A stretch of 24,099 nucleotides of DNA from CAYLMG01 sp964464635 (GTDB lineage Bacteria > Planctomycetota > Phycisphaerae > Sedimentisphaerales > Anaerobacaceae): the NCBI GenBank assembly GCA_964464635.1, contig CAYXGT010000041.1:1-24099 (forward strand), in the 5' to 3' direction. How positions within the stretch are numbered: the stretch's first letter is position 1; each line of letters opens with the position of its first letter. Under the pieces are notes generated by a model that worked only from the letters and a program-made list of their open reading frames with translations, made no database searches and was not told the DNA's origin. The position numbers and the translations under genes were made by a program. Positions 5,455-13,117 of this stretch are shown here, piece by piece.

Positions 5455-8325
5455 TTATAAGCCGTTCAACTTTGTTTTCAGATACTTGGCGGTATAGCTT
5501 TTTTTATTTTTTATAATTTCCTCGGGTGCTCCTGTGATAACGACTCGTCCGCCGGCATCGCCGCCTTCGGGGCCGAGGTCTATTATATAGTCGGCTATTT
5601 TGATAACGTCAAGGTTATGTTCGATTACGATGACTGTGTTGCCCATATCGGTTAGCCGCTGAAGCACGTTTAAAAGGTTATGGATGTCGGCAAAGTGCAA
5701 ACCGGTCGTTGGCTCGTCGAGTATGTAAAGGGTATGTCCTGTTGCGGCTTTTCCCAGTTCGGCGGCGAGTTTTACTCTTTGTGCCTCCCCGCCCGACAGG
5801 GTTGTTGAGGGCTGTCCGAGCTGCATATACCCAAGCCCGACGTCGTTTAGTGTTCTTAACAGCCGCACGATTGTCGGAAAGTTCTTGAAGAATTTTTGTG
5901 CTTCGTCTATTCTCATATCGAGTATGTCAGCGATATTTTTGCCCTTGTAAGTAACCTGCAGTGTCTCAGGATTATATCTTTTGCCTTTACACTGCTGGCA
6001 GGTGACATAAACGTCGGGCAAGAAGTGCATTTCGATTTTTATGGTGCCCTGTCCCCTGCAGTGCTCACAGCGGCCGCCTTTGACGTTAAAGCTGAACCTG
6101 CCCGCCTTGTAACCGCGGATTTTGGCTTCTCTTGTCATCGAAAACAATTTTCTAATCAAATCAAATACGCCGGTATAGGTCGCCGGGTTACTTCTGGGAG
6201 TCTTGCCGATGGGCGACTGGTCGATTTCAATCACTTTGTCGATATTGGAGGCCCCGGTGATTGTCTTGTGCTTGCCGGGTCTTTCCCGGGATTCATACAG
6301 CCGGCGTTTCAGAGCTCTTAGCAGAACCTGATTTACCAGAGTACTTTTGCCGGAGCCGGAGACTCCGGTAACACAGATAAAAACTCCAATGGGAAATTTG
6401 ACGTCGATACTTTTAAGATTGTTCTCTGCAGCGGCTTTTACTTCTATGTATCTTTTCATATTGGGCTTTCGTCTTTGAGAAGGCAGCTCGATTTTTTCTT
6501 TTCCGCTCAGGTATCGGCCGGTCAGCGACTTCCTGCAGGATGTAATTGTTTTGTAGCTGCCCTGAACGACTATTTCCCCGCCGTGTGCGCCGGCAGCCGG
6601 GCCTATGTCGATGATATGGTCGGCGCTTTTTATGATGTCCTCATCGTGTTCAACGACGATGACGGTATTTCCGATTCTTGTCAGCCGCCGCAGAATGCCG
6701 AGCAGTCTCTCGTTGTCTCGTTTATGCAGCCCGATGGTGGGTTCATCGAGAACGTAGCAGACTCCGACCAGCCCGCTGCCGACCTGTGTAGCTAATCGGA
6801 TTCTCTGGGCCTCGCCGCCGGCGAGCGTGCTGCTTCTTCTGTCGAGCGTTAGATACCCCAGGCCGACATCGACCATAAATTTCAGTCTGGCTTTTATCTC
6901 TTTTAGTATTTGTGTCGCAATTATCGTTCTTTCACTATCGAGCTGCAGCTTGTTAAAAAAAGTCTGCGCCTGCTCGATGCTCATCGCAGCTAATTGGTGG
7001 ATATTCTTGCCGCCCACTGTTACCGCGACAGCCTCAGGCCGCAGTCTCGCACCGCCGCAGCTTCTGCAGCTCTGCTCCGACAGATAGCTGTGCAGCCTTG
7101 CCTTGACATACTCACTTGTAGTTGTTTTCCACCGTCGGGTAAGATTTGGTATAATTCCCTCGAATGAAAATCCGTATTTTTTTCTGTCGGCAGCCGCTGT
7201 TCCGTACATAAGGATTCGTCTTATGTCCTGGCCGATGCGTTCGAAGGGTGTTTTTTTACTGATGCCGACGTATTTGCAGAATCTCTTTATCAGCCGGTTA
7301 TAAAAAATATTCATTCTTTTACCGCCTTTTCTCCAGGCGGTGATTGCGCCATTTTCAAGTGAGACGGTTTTATCCGGCACAATCAAATCGACGTCAAATT
7401 CAAGGATTGTCCCCAGACCGTCACAGCTTTTGCACGCACCATACGGACTGTTAAAGCTGAACAGCCGCGGCGACATCTCTTCAAGACAGGCCTGCGGATG
7501 CTTCGGACAGGCAAACTTTTCACTATAGATAATTTCCTGCCAGATTGCTTCGGCATTGTTCTCGGTTTGATTTTTTTGCTTATCCGGTGCTTGTATCAGC
7601 GCCAGCAGGATACCGTCAGCCAGTTTCAGGGCCGTTTCGACTGAATCTGCGAGCCTGACGCTCTGGCCTTGTTTGTCGCTTTTTATAATCAGTCTGTCAA
7701 CGACGGCGGCAATGTCGTGTTTTTTATTTTTGTTCAGGAATGGAACATTTTTGACATCGTAAATTTTTCCGTCAACACGCACACGTACAAAGCCTTCACG
7801 CTGAATGTTTGCGAGGATTTCTTTGTGCTCGCCTTTTTTGCCGCGGACGAGGGGGGCGCATATCTGGATTTTTGTGCCTTCCTGTTGGCCGAGCAGCGAC
7901 TCTACTATCTGCGTTGGATGCTGGCTTGTGATTTCCTTACCACAGACCCAGCAGTGCGGCAGGCCCGTACGCGCAAAGAGCAGCCGGAAATAGTCGTAGA
8001 TTTCTGTTGTCGTTGCAACAGTTGAACGCGGATTTGAGCCTGCACCGCGCTGCTCGATGGCAATGGTAGGCGGCAGGCCGGTAATATTGCCGACTGCAGG
8101 CTTCTGCATCTGTTCGAGAAACTGGCGGGCATAAGCACTGAGCGATTCGACGTATTTTCTTCTGCCCTCGGCGTAAATCGTATCGAAGGCCAGAGAGCTT
8201 TTACCTGAGCCGCTTATCCCTGTGATTACGACTAATTTGTCACGAGGTATGCTCAGGTTGATGTTCTTGAGGTTGTGCTCGGCTGCACCCGTGATTTGAA
8301 TGGATTTTTCCGCTTGTTTAGCCAT
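5455..8325 (-). CDS. uvrA: UvrA, excinuclease ABC subunit A
   Basis: UvrA is the damage-sensing ATPase of nucleotide excision repair, acting as a dimer that loads UvrB on lesions. The 956-residue length is standard. The first ATPase has Walker A GISGSGKS (36-43), and the second has GVSGSGKS near residue 655. Each has its ABC signature (LAGGEAQRIRLA, LSGGEAQRVKLA). Zinc sites are seen as CWVCG near 123, as C273-P-K-H276 paired with C-K-S-C in FNSPYGACKSCDGLG, and as CEHC...CQQC near 750-780. The central site is Cys-x2-His rather than Cys-x2-Cys. The protein is intact and ends 18 bases before mtnA. No clear Shine-Dalgarno precedes its ATG. It diverges from endonuclease V, so both strands leave this intergenic region with a DNA-repair gene. 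Confidence 0.97.
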   Translation of the reverse strand: MAKQAEKSIQITGAAEHNLKNINLSIPRDKLVVITGISGSGKSSLAFDTIYAEGRRKYVESLSAYARQFLEQMQKPAVGNITGLPPTIAIEQRGAGSNPRSTVATTTEIYDYFRLLFARTGLPHCWVCGKEITSQHPTQIVESLLGQQEGTKIQICAPLVRGKKGEHKEILANIQREGFVRVRVDGKIYDVKNVPFLNKNKKHDIAAVVDRLIIKSDKQGQSVRLADSVETALKLADGILLALIQAPDKQKNQTENNAEAIWQEIIYSEKFACPKHPQACLEEMSPRLFSFNSPYGACKSCDGLGTILEFDVDLIVPDKTVSLENGAITAWRKGGKRMNIFYNRLIKRFCKYVGISKKTPFERIGQDIRRILMYGTAAADRKKYGFSFEGIIPNLTRRWKTTTSEYVKARLHSYLSEQSCRSCGGARLRPEAVAVTVGGKNIHQLAAMSIEQAQTFFNKLQLDSERTIIATQILKEIKARLKFMVDVGLGYLTLDRRSSTLAGGEAQRIRLATQVGSGLVGVCYVLDEPTIGLHKRDNERLLGILRRLTRIGNTVIVVEHDEDIIKSADHIIDIGPAAGAHGGEIVVQGSYKTITSCRKSLTGRYLSGKEKIELPSQRRKPNMKRYIEVKAAAENNLKSIDVKFPIGVFICVTGVSGSGKSTLVNQVLLRALKRRLYESRERPGKHKTITGASNIDKVIEIDQSPIGKTPRSNPATYTGVFDLIRKLFSMTREAKIRGYKAGRFSFNVKGGRCEHCRGQGTIKIEMHFLPDVYVTCQQCKGKRYNPETLQVTYKGKNIADILDMRIDEAQKFFKNFPTIVRLLRTLNDVGLGYMQLGQPSTTLSGGEAQRVKLAAELGKAATGHTLYILDEPTTGLHFADIHNLLNVLQRLTDMGNTVIVIEHNLDVIKIADYIIDLGPEGGDAGGRVVITGAPEEIIKNKKSYTAKYLKTKLNGL

Positions 8326-8385
8326 ATGCGTCTTAAACAGCCAATGTACAGCTTACATAAATTTTTATAATAACCCAAACTCGCT

Positions 8386-8414
8386 ATTGTAACAAAATTC
8401 TTTTGAAAGGTAAA
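8386..8414 (-). promoter_or_regulatory. Candidate sigma70 promoter for uvrA
   Basis: On the minus strand TTTACC (8409-8414) and TACAAT (8386-8391) are spaced by 17 bases, about 60 bases before the uvrA start. The 187-base region 8326-8512 is AT-rich and contains no visible gene. A clear promoter for the divergent endonuclease V gene was not found, although a TACAAT lies at 8473-8478. Confidence 0.4.
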
Positions 8415-8512
8415 GACCGAGAAAATTTAGTTTTATTTATTTTGTTCACTGGTTATATCTTTTATGGATTGCTACAATCAAGGCCGCCGAATAACTTGTC
8501 GGCAGGACTGCA

Positions 8513-9187
8513 ATGCGCACAAAAAATTTACATAACTGGGATTTGAATTATAAACAGGCGGTTGACCTGCAAAATCGGCTTGCTGGCAGGATTCGCTTTG
8601 TATCGCTTGTAAAAAAGCCCAAAATTGTTGCAGGTCTCGATTGCGCCTTCAGCAGGGACGGCCGAAAGATTCTTGCAGTAGCTGTGGTTTTGAAACTCGG
8701 CACTTTTGAAATTATCGAGACAAAGAGCGCTGTACGTAAAGTAACTTTCCCGTATATACCCGGTTTGCTTTCCTTTAGAGAGGCCCCGGTTTGCATCGCC
8801 GCAGTGAACAAATTAAAAATTGAGCCTGATCTTTTTATTATTGATGGCCAGGGCATAGCACATCCCCGTCGGCTTGGCCTGGCGGCGCATCTCGGTTTAT
8901 TTTTCGACAGGCCGACTGTCGGCTGTGCAAAGAGCAGACTTACCGGCAGCTTCAAAGAACCCGCTGTTAAAAAAGGCTGTTATAGTTTGTTGACCGATAA
9001 GGGACAGACTATCGGAGCGGTAGTAAGAACAAGAAAAAATGTCAAGCCGGTCTTTATTTCAGTCGGGCATAAGTGCACGTTTGAGAATGCCATAGATGTC
9101 ACCCTGGCCTGTACGGCTAAGTATAGACTCCCTGAACCGACACGACTTGCACATCAGCTTGTAAGCAAATTGAAGTTAAAAAGCTAA
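8513..9187 (+). CDS. nfi: Endonuclease V (deoxyinosine 3' endonuclease)
   Basis: Endonuclease V starts repair of deaminated adenine by nicking one base 3' of deoxyinosine. The protein has 224 residues, as expected. All key positions of the Thermotoga enzyme are seen at near-identical numbers: D43 (GLDCAFSRDG), the wedge PYIPG (80-84), E90 (FREAP), D111 and H117 (DGQGIAHPRRLGLA), and K140 (GCAKSRLTG). The ATG has AGGA about seven bases upstream. The gene diverges from uvrA. Its stop codon overlaps the stop of the cyclophilin gene on the other strand by four bases. No signs of truncation are present. Confidence 0.95.
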   Translation: MRTKNLHNWDLNYKQAVDLQNRLAGRIRFVSLVKKPKIVAGLDCAFSRDGRKILAVAVVLKLGTFEIIETKSAVRKVTFPYIPGLLSFREAPVCIAAVNKLKIEPDLFIIDGQGIAHPRRLGLAAHLGLFFDRPTVGCAKSRLTGSFKEPAVKKGCYSLLTDKGQTIGAVVRTRKNVKPVFISVGHKCTFENAIDVTLACTAKYRLPEPTRLAHQLVSKLKLKS

Positions 9188-9819
9188 TTTATAAGTTTCG
9201 CTGATTTTATTACGACAGGCTCGACGGGAACATTTTCCATCCCGTTTTGTGTAGTCGTTTTCACATTTGCGATTTTATCAACCACGTCAAGGCCTTCAAT
9301 GACCTTTCCAAAGACCGCATAGCCGGGATTGCGTCCTTCAACGAAGTTAAGAGGATTGTTATCAACCTGGTTAATGTAAAACTGGCTTGTCGCGCTGTTG
9401 GGATTATTCGTTCTGGCCATTGCTATCGTCCCGCGGTTATTTTTTAAGCCGTTGGATGCTTCGTTAACGATGGGAGGGTGTGCCGGTTTCGGCTGCATAT
9501 CCGGAGTAAGACCGCCGCCCTGAATCATAAATTTATTTATAACGCGGTGAAAAATCGTCCCGTCAAAAAAGCCCTCTTCGACATATTTGAGAAAGTTTGC
9601 GACTGTTATCGGTGCTTTGTCTTCATCAAGCTCAATGACAATATCGCCCATACTTGTTTTAAGTTCCACCTTTGTAGGCCCTTTCATTGTTTCATTTTGT
9701 GTTTCAGTCATAGTTTCCCCTTCTGTTTTTGTTCCCATAGCTTTGTCATTTTCCTTTCCGCAGCCCGATATCAAAATTATCATACAAACAAAAAGGCTGA
9801 TTTTAAGTTTGACCAACAT
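9184..9819 (-). CDS. Lipoprotein peptidyl-prolyl cis-trans isomerase (cyclophilin type)
   Basis: This 211-residue cyclophilin should catalyse proline isomerisation in secreted proteins. The N-terminus is a type II signal peptide: a short basic start, a hydrophobic core and lipobox ISGC with C20 as the acylated cysteine. A flexible Met/Thr/Glu-rich linker (about 21-48) precedes the domain (50-211). Active-site residues are visible as R92 (FHRV), F97 and Q100 (FMIQGGG), with SQFYINQ at 145-151 and NPGYAVFGKV near 164-173. A strong AAGGAG precedes the ATG. It follows the lpx operon by 79 bases on the same strand and may act as a periplasmic folding helper. Whether it is cotranscribed with lpxA is unclear, since no convincing terminator lies between. 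Confidence 0.92.
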   Translation of the reverse strand: MLVKLKISLFVCMIILISGCGKENDKAMGTKTEGETMTETQNETMKGPTKVELKTSMGDIVIELDEDKAPITVANFLKYVEEGFFDGTIFHRVINKFMIQGGGLTPDMQPKPAHPPIVNEASNGLKNNRGTIAMARTNNPNSATSQFYINQVDNNPLNFVEGRNPGYAVFGKVIEGLDVVDKIANVKTTTQNGMENVPVEPVVIKSAKLIN

Positions 9820-9898
9820 AAAAAACTCCTTAAAAAAAATTCCAAATAAGCAGTTTATTGTTTTTAACCTTTCGATTGCCGAAATTCAAATCGTCTTT

Positions 9899-10903
9899 TT
9901 ATTCCCATTTGTGCTTGCTTAAGGATTTAAGAATCATTTCCGCACACTGCATAGCCGCCAGGGCTTCTTCAGCACTTACCTCCGGTACACTTATCCTGTC
10001 TGCTACGGCTTTCAGGAAAGAATCCTGCTCGGTCCTCAGAGGCTCTTTGTCGTCGATGTCGAGCTTTTCGATTTTCAATAAAGATGTCCAGTCGGTTGTG
10101 AGCAGGCCGAATTTGCCTTTCTTCTTGAGCTCTCTGATTTTTTCAACAATATCGATATTCTGAGCGGCCCTGATAATGGTGCCCGTTTTCTTGAAGTAAT
10201 CCAGGCTCAAATACGCCTGCTTGCTGAATACTCTTACCTTCCTTTCGGTTTTCAGTGCCAGCCTTGAGGCCGTGATGTTTGCGATGCAGCCGTTCTCAAA
10301 AACAATCCGCGCGTTGCATATGTCCTCAGCCTCGTCGATTACATTAACGCCGACCGCGGTGACTTCTTTAACTTTGCTTCTCGCCAGCGAGAGAATGATA
10401 TCTATATCGTGAATCATCACATCGAGCACAACGCCGACGTCTGTTGAGCGAAAAGGATACGGGCTGATGCGGGTGGACTCGATGAATTTAGGCTCGATAT
10501 CGAGCCGCTTTATTGCCTGCACGACCGGGTTGCAGCGCTCTGAGTGACCGACTGCGACAACGCAGTTTTTTTCTTTTGCCAGTTCGACGATTTTTTCGCC
10601 TTCTTCGACGCTCGCCGCGAGAGGTTTTTCTATCAGAACCGGTATCGAGTTTTCGATGAAGAGCTTTGCCAGCTCAAAGTGAGTTATTGTGGGTGTTGCT
10701 ATGGTTACGGCATCGACCTTGTCTAAAATGTCGGCTGGTTCTTTGAAGGCTGAGCATTTGTATTTTTTGGCAAGTTTTTTGGCCTTTTTGTAATCGGTAT
10801 CGATTATTGCAGTTAGTTCACTTTGCGGCAGGCTTGCGTAAACTTTCGCGTGAATCTGTCCCATTTTGCCTGCGCCTATGACGGCGGTGCGTAATTTGTC
10901 CAT
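9899..10903 (-). CDS. Gfo/Idh/MocA NAD(P)-dependent oxidoreductase, candidate GnnA-like sugar dehydrogenase
   Basis: The 334-residue protein has an N-terminal Rossmann fold with GAGKMG (10-15), the family's EKP motif (E92-K-P94), and the C-terminal dehydrogenase fold with DVMIHDID (161-168), where H165 and D166 lie at the usual catalytic site. The family oxidises sugar hydroxyls, often on nucleotide sugars. The location, 33 bases after lpxA, recalls GnnA, which oxidises UDP-GlcNAc at C3 so that GnnB can aminate it before LpxA acts. Genes of this family also sit beside lpxA in delta-proteobacterial lpx clusters. GnnB is not in the window, so the specific function is inference; only the family is secure. 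A weak GAAAG precedes the ATG. Confidence 0.85.
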   Translation of the reverse strand: MDKLRTAVIGAGKMGQIHAKVYASLPQSELTAIIDTDYKKAKKLAKKYKCSAFKEPADILDKVDAVTIATPTITHFELAKLFIENSIPVLIEKPLAASVEEGEKIVELAKEKNCVVAVGHSERCNPVVQAIKRLDIEPKFIESTRISPYPFRSTDVGVVLDVMIHDIDIILSLARSKVKEVTAVGVNVIDEAEDICNARIVFENGCIANITASRLALKTERKVRVFSKQAYLSLDYFKKTGTIIRAAQNIDIVEKIRELKKKGKFGLLTTDWTSLLKIEKLDIDDKEPLRTEQDSFLKAVADRISVPEVSAEEALAAMQCAEMILKSLSKHKWE

Positions 10904-10936
10904 AGTATCTTTCTATTGCTAAAAGGATTTGCTCTT

Positions 10937-11767
10937 TTAATCTCTGAACAATTCGAGATATCTGCCGAAACGGTGCTTGCTGCTTTTTATTATCGCATCG
11001 ATCATTGCCCGGACGTTTTCATCGAGATTATCTTCAGCGGCGAGTTCCCTGGCGTTTTCCAGCAGAGGCCTGCCGTTTCGGTACAGTTTTTTATATACCT
11101 CGCAGATGTTTTGCTGCTGCTGCTCATCCAGTCCCGCCCTTTTCAGGCCGCGTTTGTTAATACCGCGCACAAGTGGTGGATAGTGTCCGCTGACGATAAC
11201 AAACGGCGGTATATCGTGGTTAATACCTGCCATTCCTGCGGCGTAGCACCATTTCCCGATAGTGATAAACTGGTGGAGCAATACCATCCCGCTGAACCAG
11301 ACGCCGGTCTCAATCCTGCAATGCCCGCTTATCTGGGAAAAATTACTCAGCACAAGGTTATCTTCGAGCACACAGTCGTGTCCGATATGCACGCCGACCA
11401 TAATTAAATTGTTATCTCCTATTTTTGTGGATTTGTCTGCGTGCATACTTGGGTGGATAGTGGCCTGCTCACGTATGGTGTTTCCGTTACCTATGATGAT
11501 TCTGCCGAAACTGTCATCCGGATTTGAGCCCAGCAGTTGTGGCGGGCCTCCGAGTGAACAGTTGGGATGTAAGTAATTGTTTTTGCCGATACTGACATTT
11601 TTGCCGATGTAAACATTTGCTATAAGAACAGAGTCGGCCCCGATTGAACAGCCGCTTTCGATAACGCAGTTCGGGCCGATTTTAACGCCCTCAGCAAGTT
11701 GAACGTCACTTGCTACCACTGAGCTCGGATGTACTGTGATTTTCCTTTCAGCTTGTATTTTTTCCAC
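10937..11767 (-). CDS. lpxA: LpxA, acyl-ACP--UDP-N-acetylglucosamine O-acyltransferase
   Basis: LpxA adds the first hydroxyacyl chain to UDP-GlcNAc (or its 3-amino analogue) in lipid A synthesis. The 276-residue protein is a left-handed beta-helix of repeated [I/V]G hexapeptides. The family's key residues are visible: H127 and H130 in GVHIGHDC (E. coli H122 and catalytic H125), H149 (E. coli H144) and H165-Q166 (E. coli H160-Q161). G178 aligns with E. coli G173, the acyl-chain ruler position. The C-terminal helical part (GINKRGLKRAG) fits LpxA rather than LpxD. The start is GTG with AAGGAG about 12 bases upstream, a slightly long spacing. It lies 39 bases after lpxC-fabZ. The N-terminus is about ten residues longer than in E. 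coli. Confidence 0.9.
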   Translation of the reverse strand: MEKIQAERKITVHPSSVVASDVQLAEGVKIGPNCVIESGCSIGADSVLIANVYIGKNVSIGKNNYLHPNCSLGGPPQLLGSNPDDSFGRIIIGNGNTIREQATIHPSMHADKSTKIGDNNLIMVGVHIGHDCVLEDNLVLSNFSQISGHCRIETGVWFSGMVLLHQFITIGKWCYAAGMAGINHDIPPFVIVSGHYPPLVRGINKRGLKRAGLDEQQQQNICEVYKKLYRNGRPLLENARELAAEDNLDENVRAMIDAIIKSSKHRFGRYLELFRD

Positions 11768-11806
11768 CGGTTTATTTTTCTCCTTGTTTTGTAATTGACG
11801 GCTTTT

Positions 11807-13117
11807 TCATACTTTCTCGTTATCGACCAGCATAAATTTAATCTCCGCTTCGGCGACAAGCACGTTGCCGACCTTTGCCCTGCATTTGCATTGTGCGGTT
11901 CTTTTTCTTGACCTGATAGTTTCTGCCGTCAGCACAAGCTGGTCGCCCGGGACAACCGTCTTTCTCAGCTTTACACGGTCCATACCGAGCACGACAGCAA
12001 GTTTGCCGGTATGTTCGAGTGTCTGGGCAAACAGTAACCCGGACACCTGGGCCATTGCTTCGACGATTAGCACGCCCGGCATAATAGGAGTACCCGGGAA
12101 ATGACCCTGGAAGAACTGCTCGTTGAAGCTGACGTTTTTTATTGCTTTTATACGCTTATCGCCTTCGATTTCGACCACTTTGTCGACGAGAAGAAATGGA
12201 AATCTGTGAGGCAGAATTTTTGCGATTTGCCGAATATCAAGGATTGTTTCGGTTCCGGTTTTTTGAATTCGTTCTGCTGCTTCAGCCGCTTCAAACAATT
12301 TTTTTACGAGCCGTTGATTAAGGGAATGTCCGCTTTTGTAGGCTACTATTCTTCCCTTCAGAGCTCTTCCGACGAGGGCGAGGTCGCCGAGCAAATCGAC
12401 TATTTTGTGTCTGACGCATTCGTTCGGAAAGTTGAAGCTGTTTTTGATAGGCCCGTCTGAGCTTATTACAAGGATATCCTTCGGGCCGAGATGAGTGCCC
12501 ATTCCCTTGGCCTGAAATTGTTTCGCTTCGGCCTCAAGCAAAAACGTCCGGGCAGGTGCCAGATTTTTTTCGAAACCTTCCGGCGTGATTCGGCAGGAAA
12601 AAATTTGCCTGCCGATACCGGTATGGCCGCTGTAATCGAGGTCGTAGGTGATGTTCAGGCCGTCATCGGCATACGGAAGGGCGTATATTGAAGCATCGCC
12701 ATCGTTTATCGAGACAAGCTCACTGATAGTGAATTCCTTTCGGTTTGCCGGCTGCTCGTTCACACCCGCCTTTTTTAGCACTTTGTAATATTCCTCGCTG
12801 CTGCAGGTTGGGTCGGGCATCTCCGGGCCGTCAACTTCAACAATCAGATTGTCAATCTCGAGGGCGTTTATAGCTGCCATACAGTGTTCTACCGTGTCGA
12901 TTGAGGCTGGCCCTTTTTTTATGGTGGTGCGCCTGCTTTGGTTGGCGATGTTTGTTGCAATGGCTTTAATCTGAACCGGCTGGGGAAGGTCGGTGCGTAT
13001 AAAGACTATTCCCGAATCCTCCGGGCCGGGACGAAAAACAGCCTTGGCCTCCTGGCTGCAGAATAGCCCTTTTCCGGACAGCTTTGCTTCAGTCTTTATC
13101 GTTTTTTGATGCTTCAA
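11807..13117 (-). CDS. lpxC-fabZ: Bifunctional LpxC deacetylase / FabZ dehydratase
   Basis: The N-terminal half (about 1-285) is LpxC, the zinc deacetylase that commits UDP-acyl-GlcNAc to lipid A. It keeps E77 and H78 (TVEHCMAAI), H237 and D241 (RHKIVDLLGDL) and the catalytic H264 (SGHSLN). The usual DGSA loop reads TCSS at 104-107. The C-terminal part (about 295-436) is FabZ, the 3-hydroxyacyl-ACP dehydratase, with catalytic H339 in GHFPGTPIMPGVL and E353 in EAMAQ. I chose TTG at 13117 because it gives MKHQKTIKTEAKLSGKGLF, matching the family N-terminus, with GAGGGTGG six bases upstream. The longer reading frame begins with another TTG at 13138. It overlaps the end of lpxD by 29 bases, suggesting translational coupling. 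This fusion is known from other diderm lineages. Confidence 0.95.
   Translation of the reverse strand: MKHQKTIKTEAKLSGKGLFCSQEAKAVFRPGPEDSGIVFIRTDLPQPVQIKAIATNIANQSRRTTIKKGPASIDTVEHCMAAINALEIDNLIVEVDGPEMPDPTCSSEEYYKVLKKAGVNEQPANRKEFTISELVSINDGDASIYALPYADDGLNITYDLDYSGHTGIGRQIFSCRITPEGFEKNLAPARTFLLEAEAKQFQAKGMGTHLGPKDILVISSDGPIKNSFNFPNECVRHKIVDLLGDLALVGRALKGRIVAYKSGHSLNQRLVKKLFEAAEAAERIQKTGTETILDIRQIAKILPHRFPFLLVDKVVEIEGDKRIKAIKNVSFNEQFFQGHFPGTPIMPGVLIVEAMAQVSGLLFAQTLEHTGKLAVVLGMDRVKLRKTVVPGDQLVLTAETIRSRKRTAQCKCRAKVGNVLVAEAEIKFMLVDNEKV

Noticed and set aside
9844..9862. AATAAGCAGTTTATT also present near 1955-1970, with a partial reverse copy near 18904
   Set aside because: Copies lie in unrelated contexts (one is inside the purN coding end), and the AT-rich match is short enough for chance; not called a repeat family.
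9840..9898. Possible terminator between the Gfo/Idh gene and the cyclophilin gene
   Set aside because: Only an AT-only 5-bp stem and a T run separated from it are seen on the minus strand, so the evidence is too weak.
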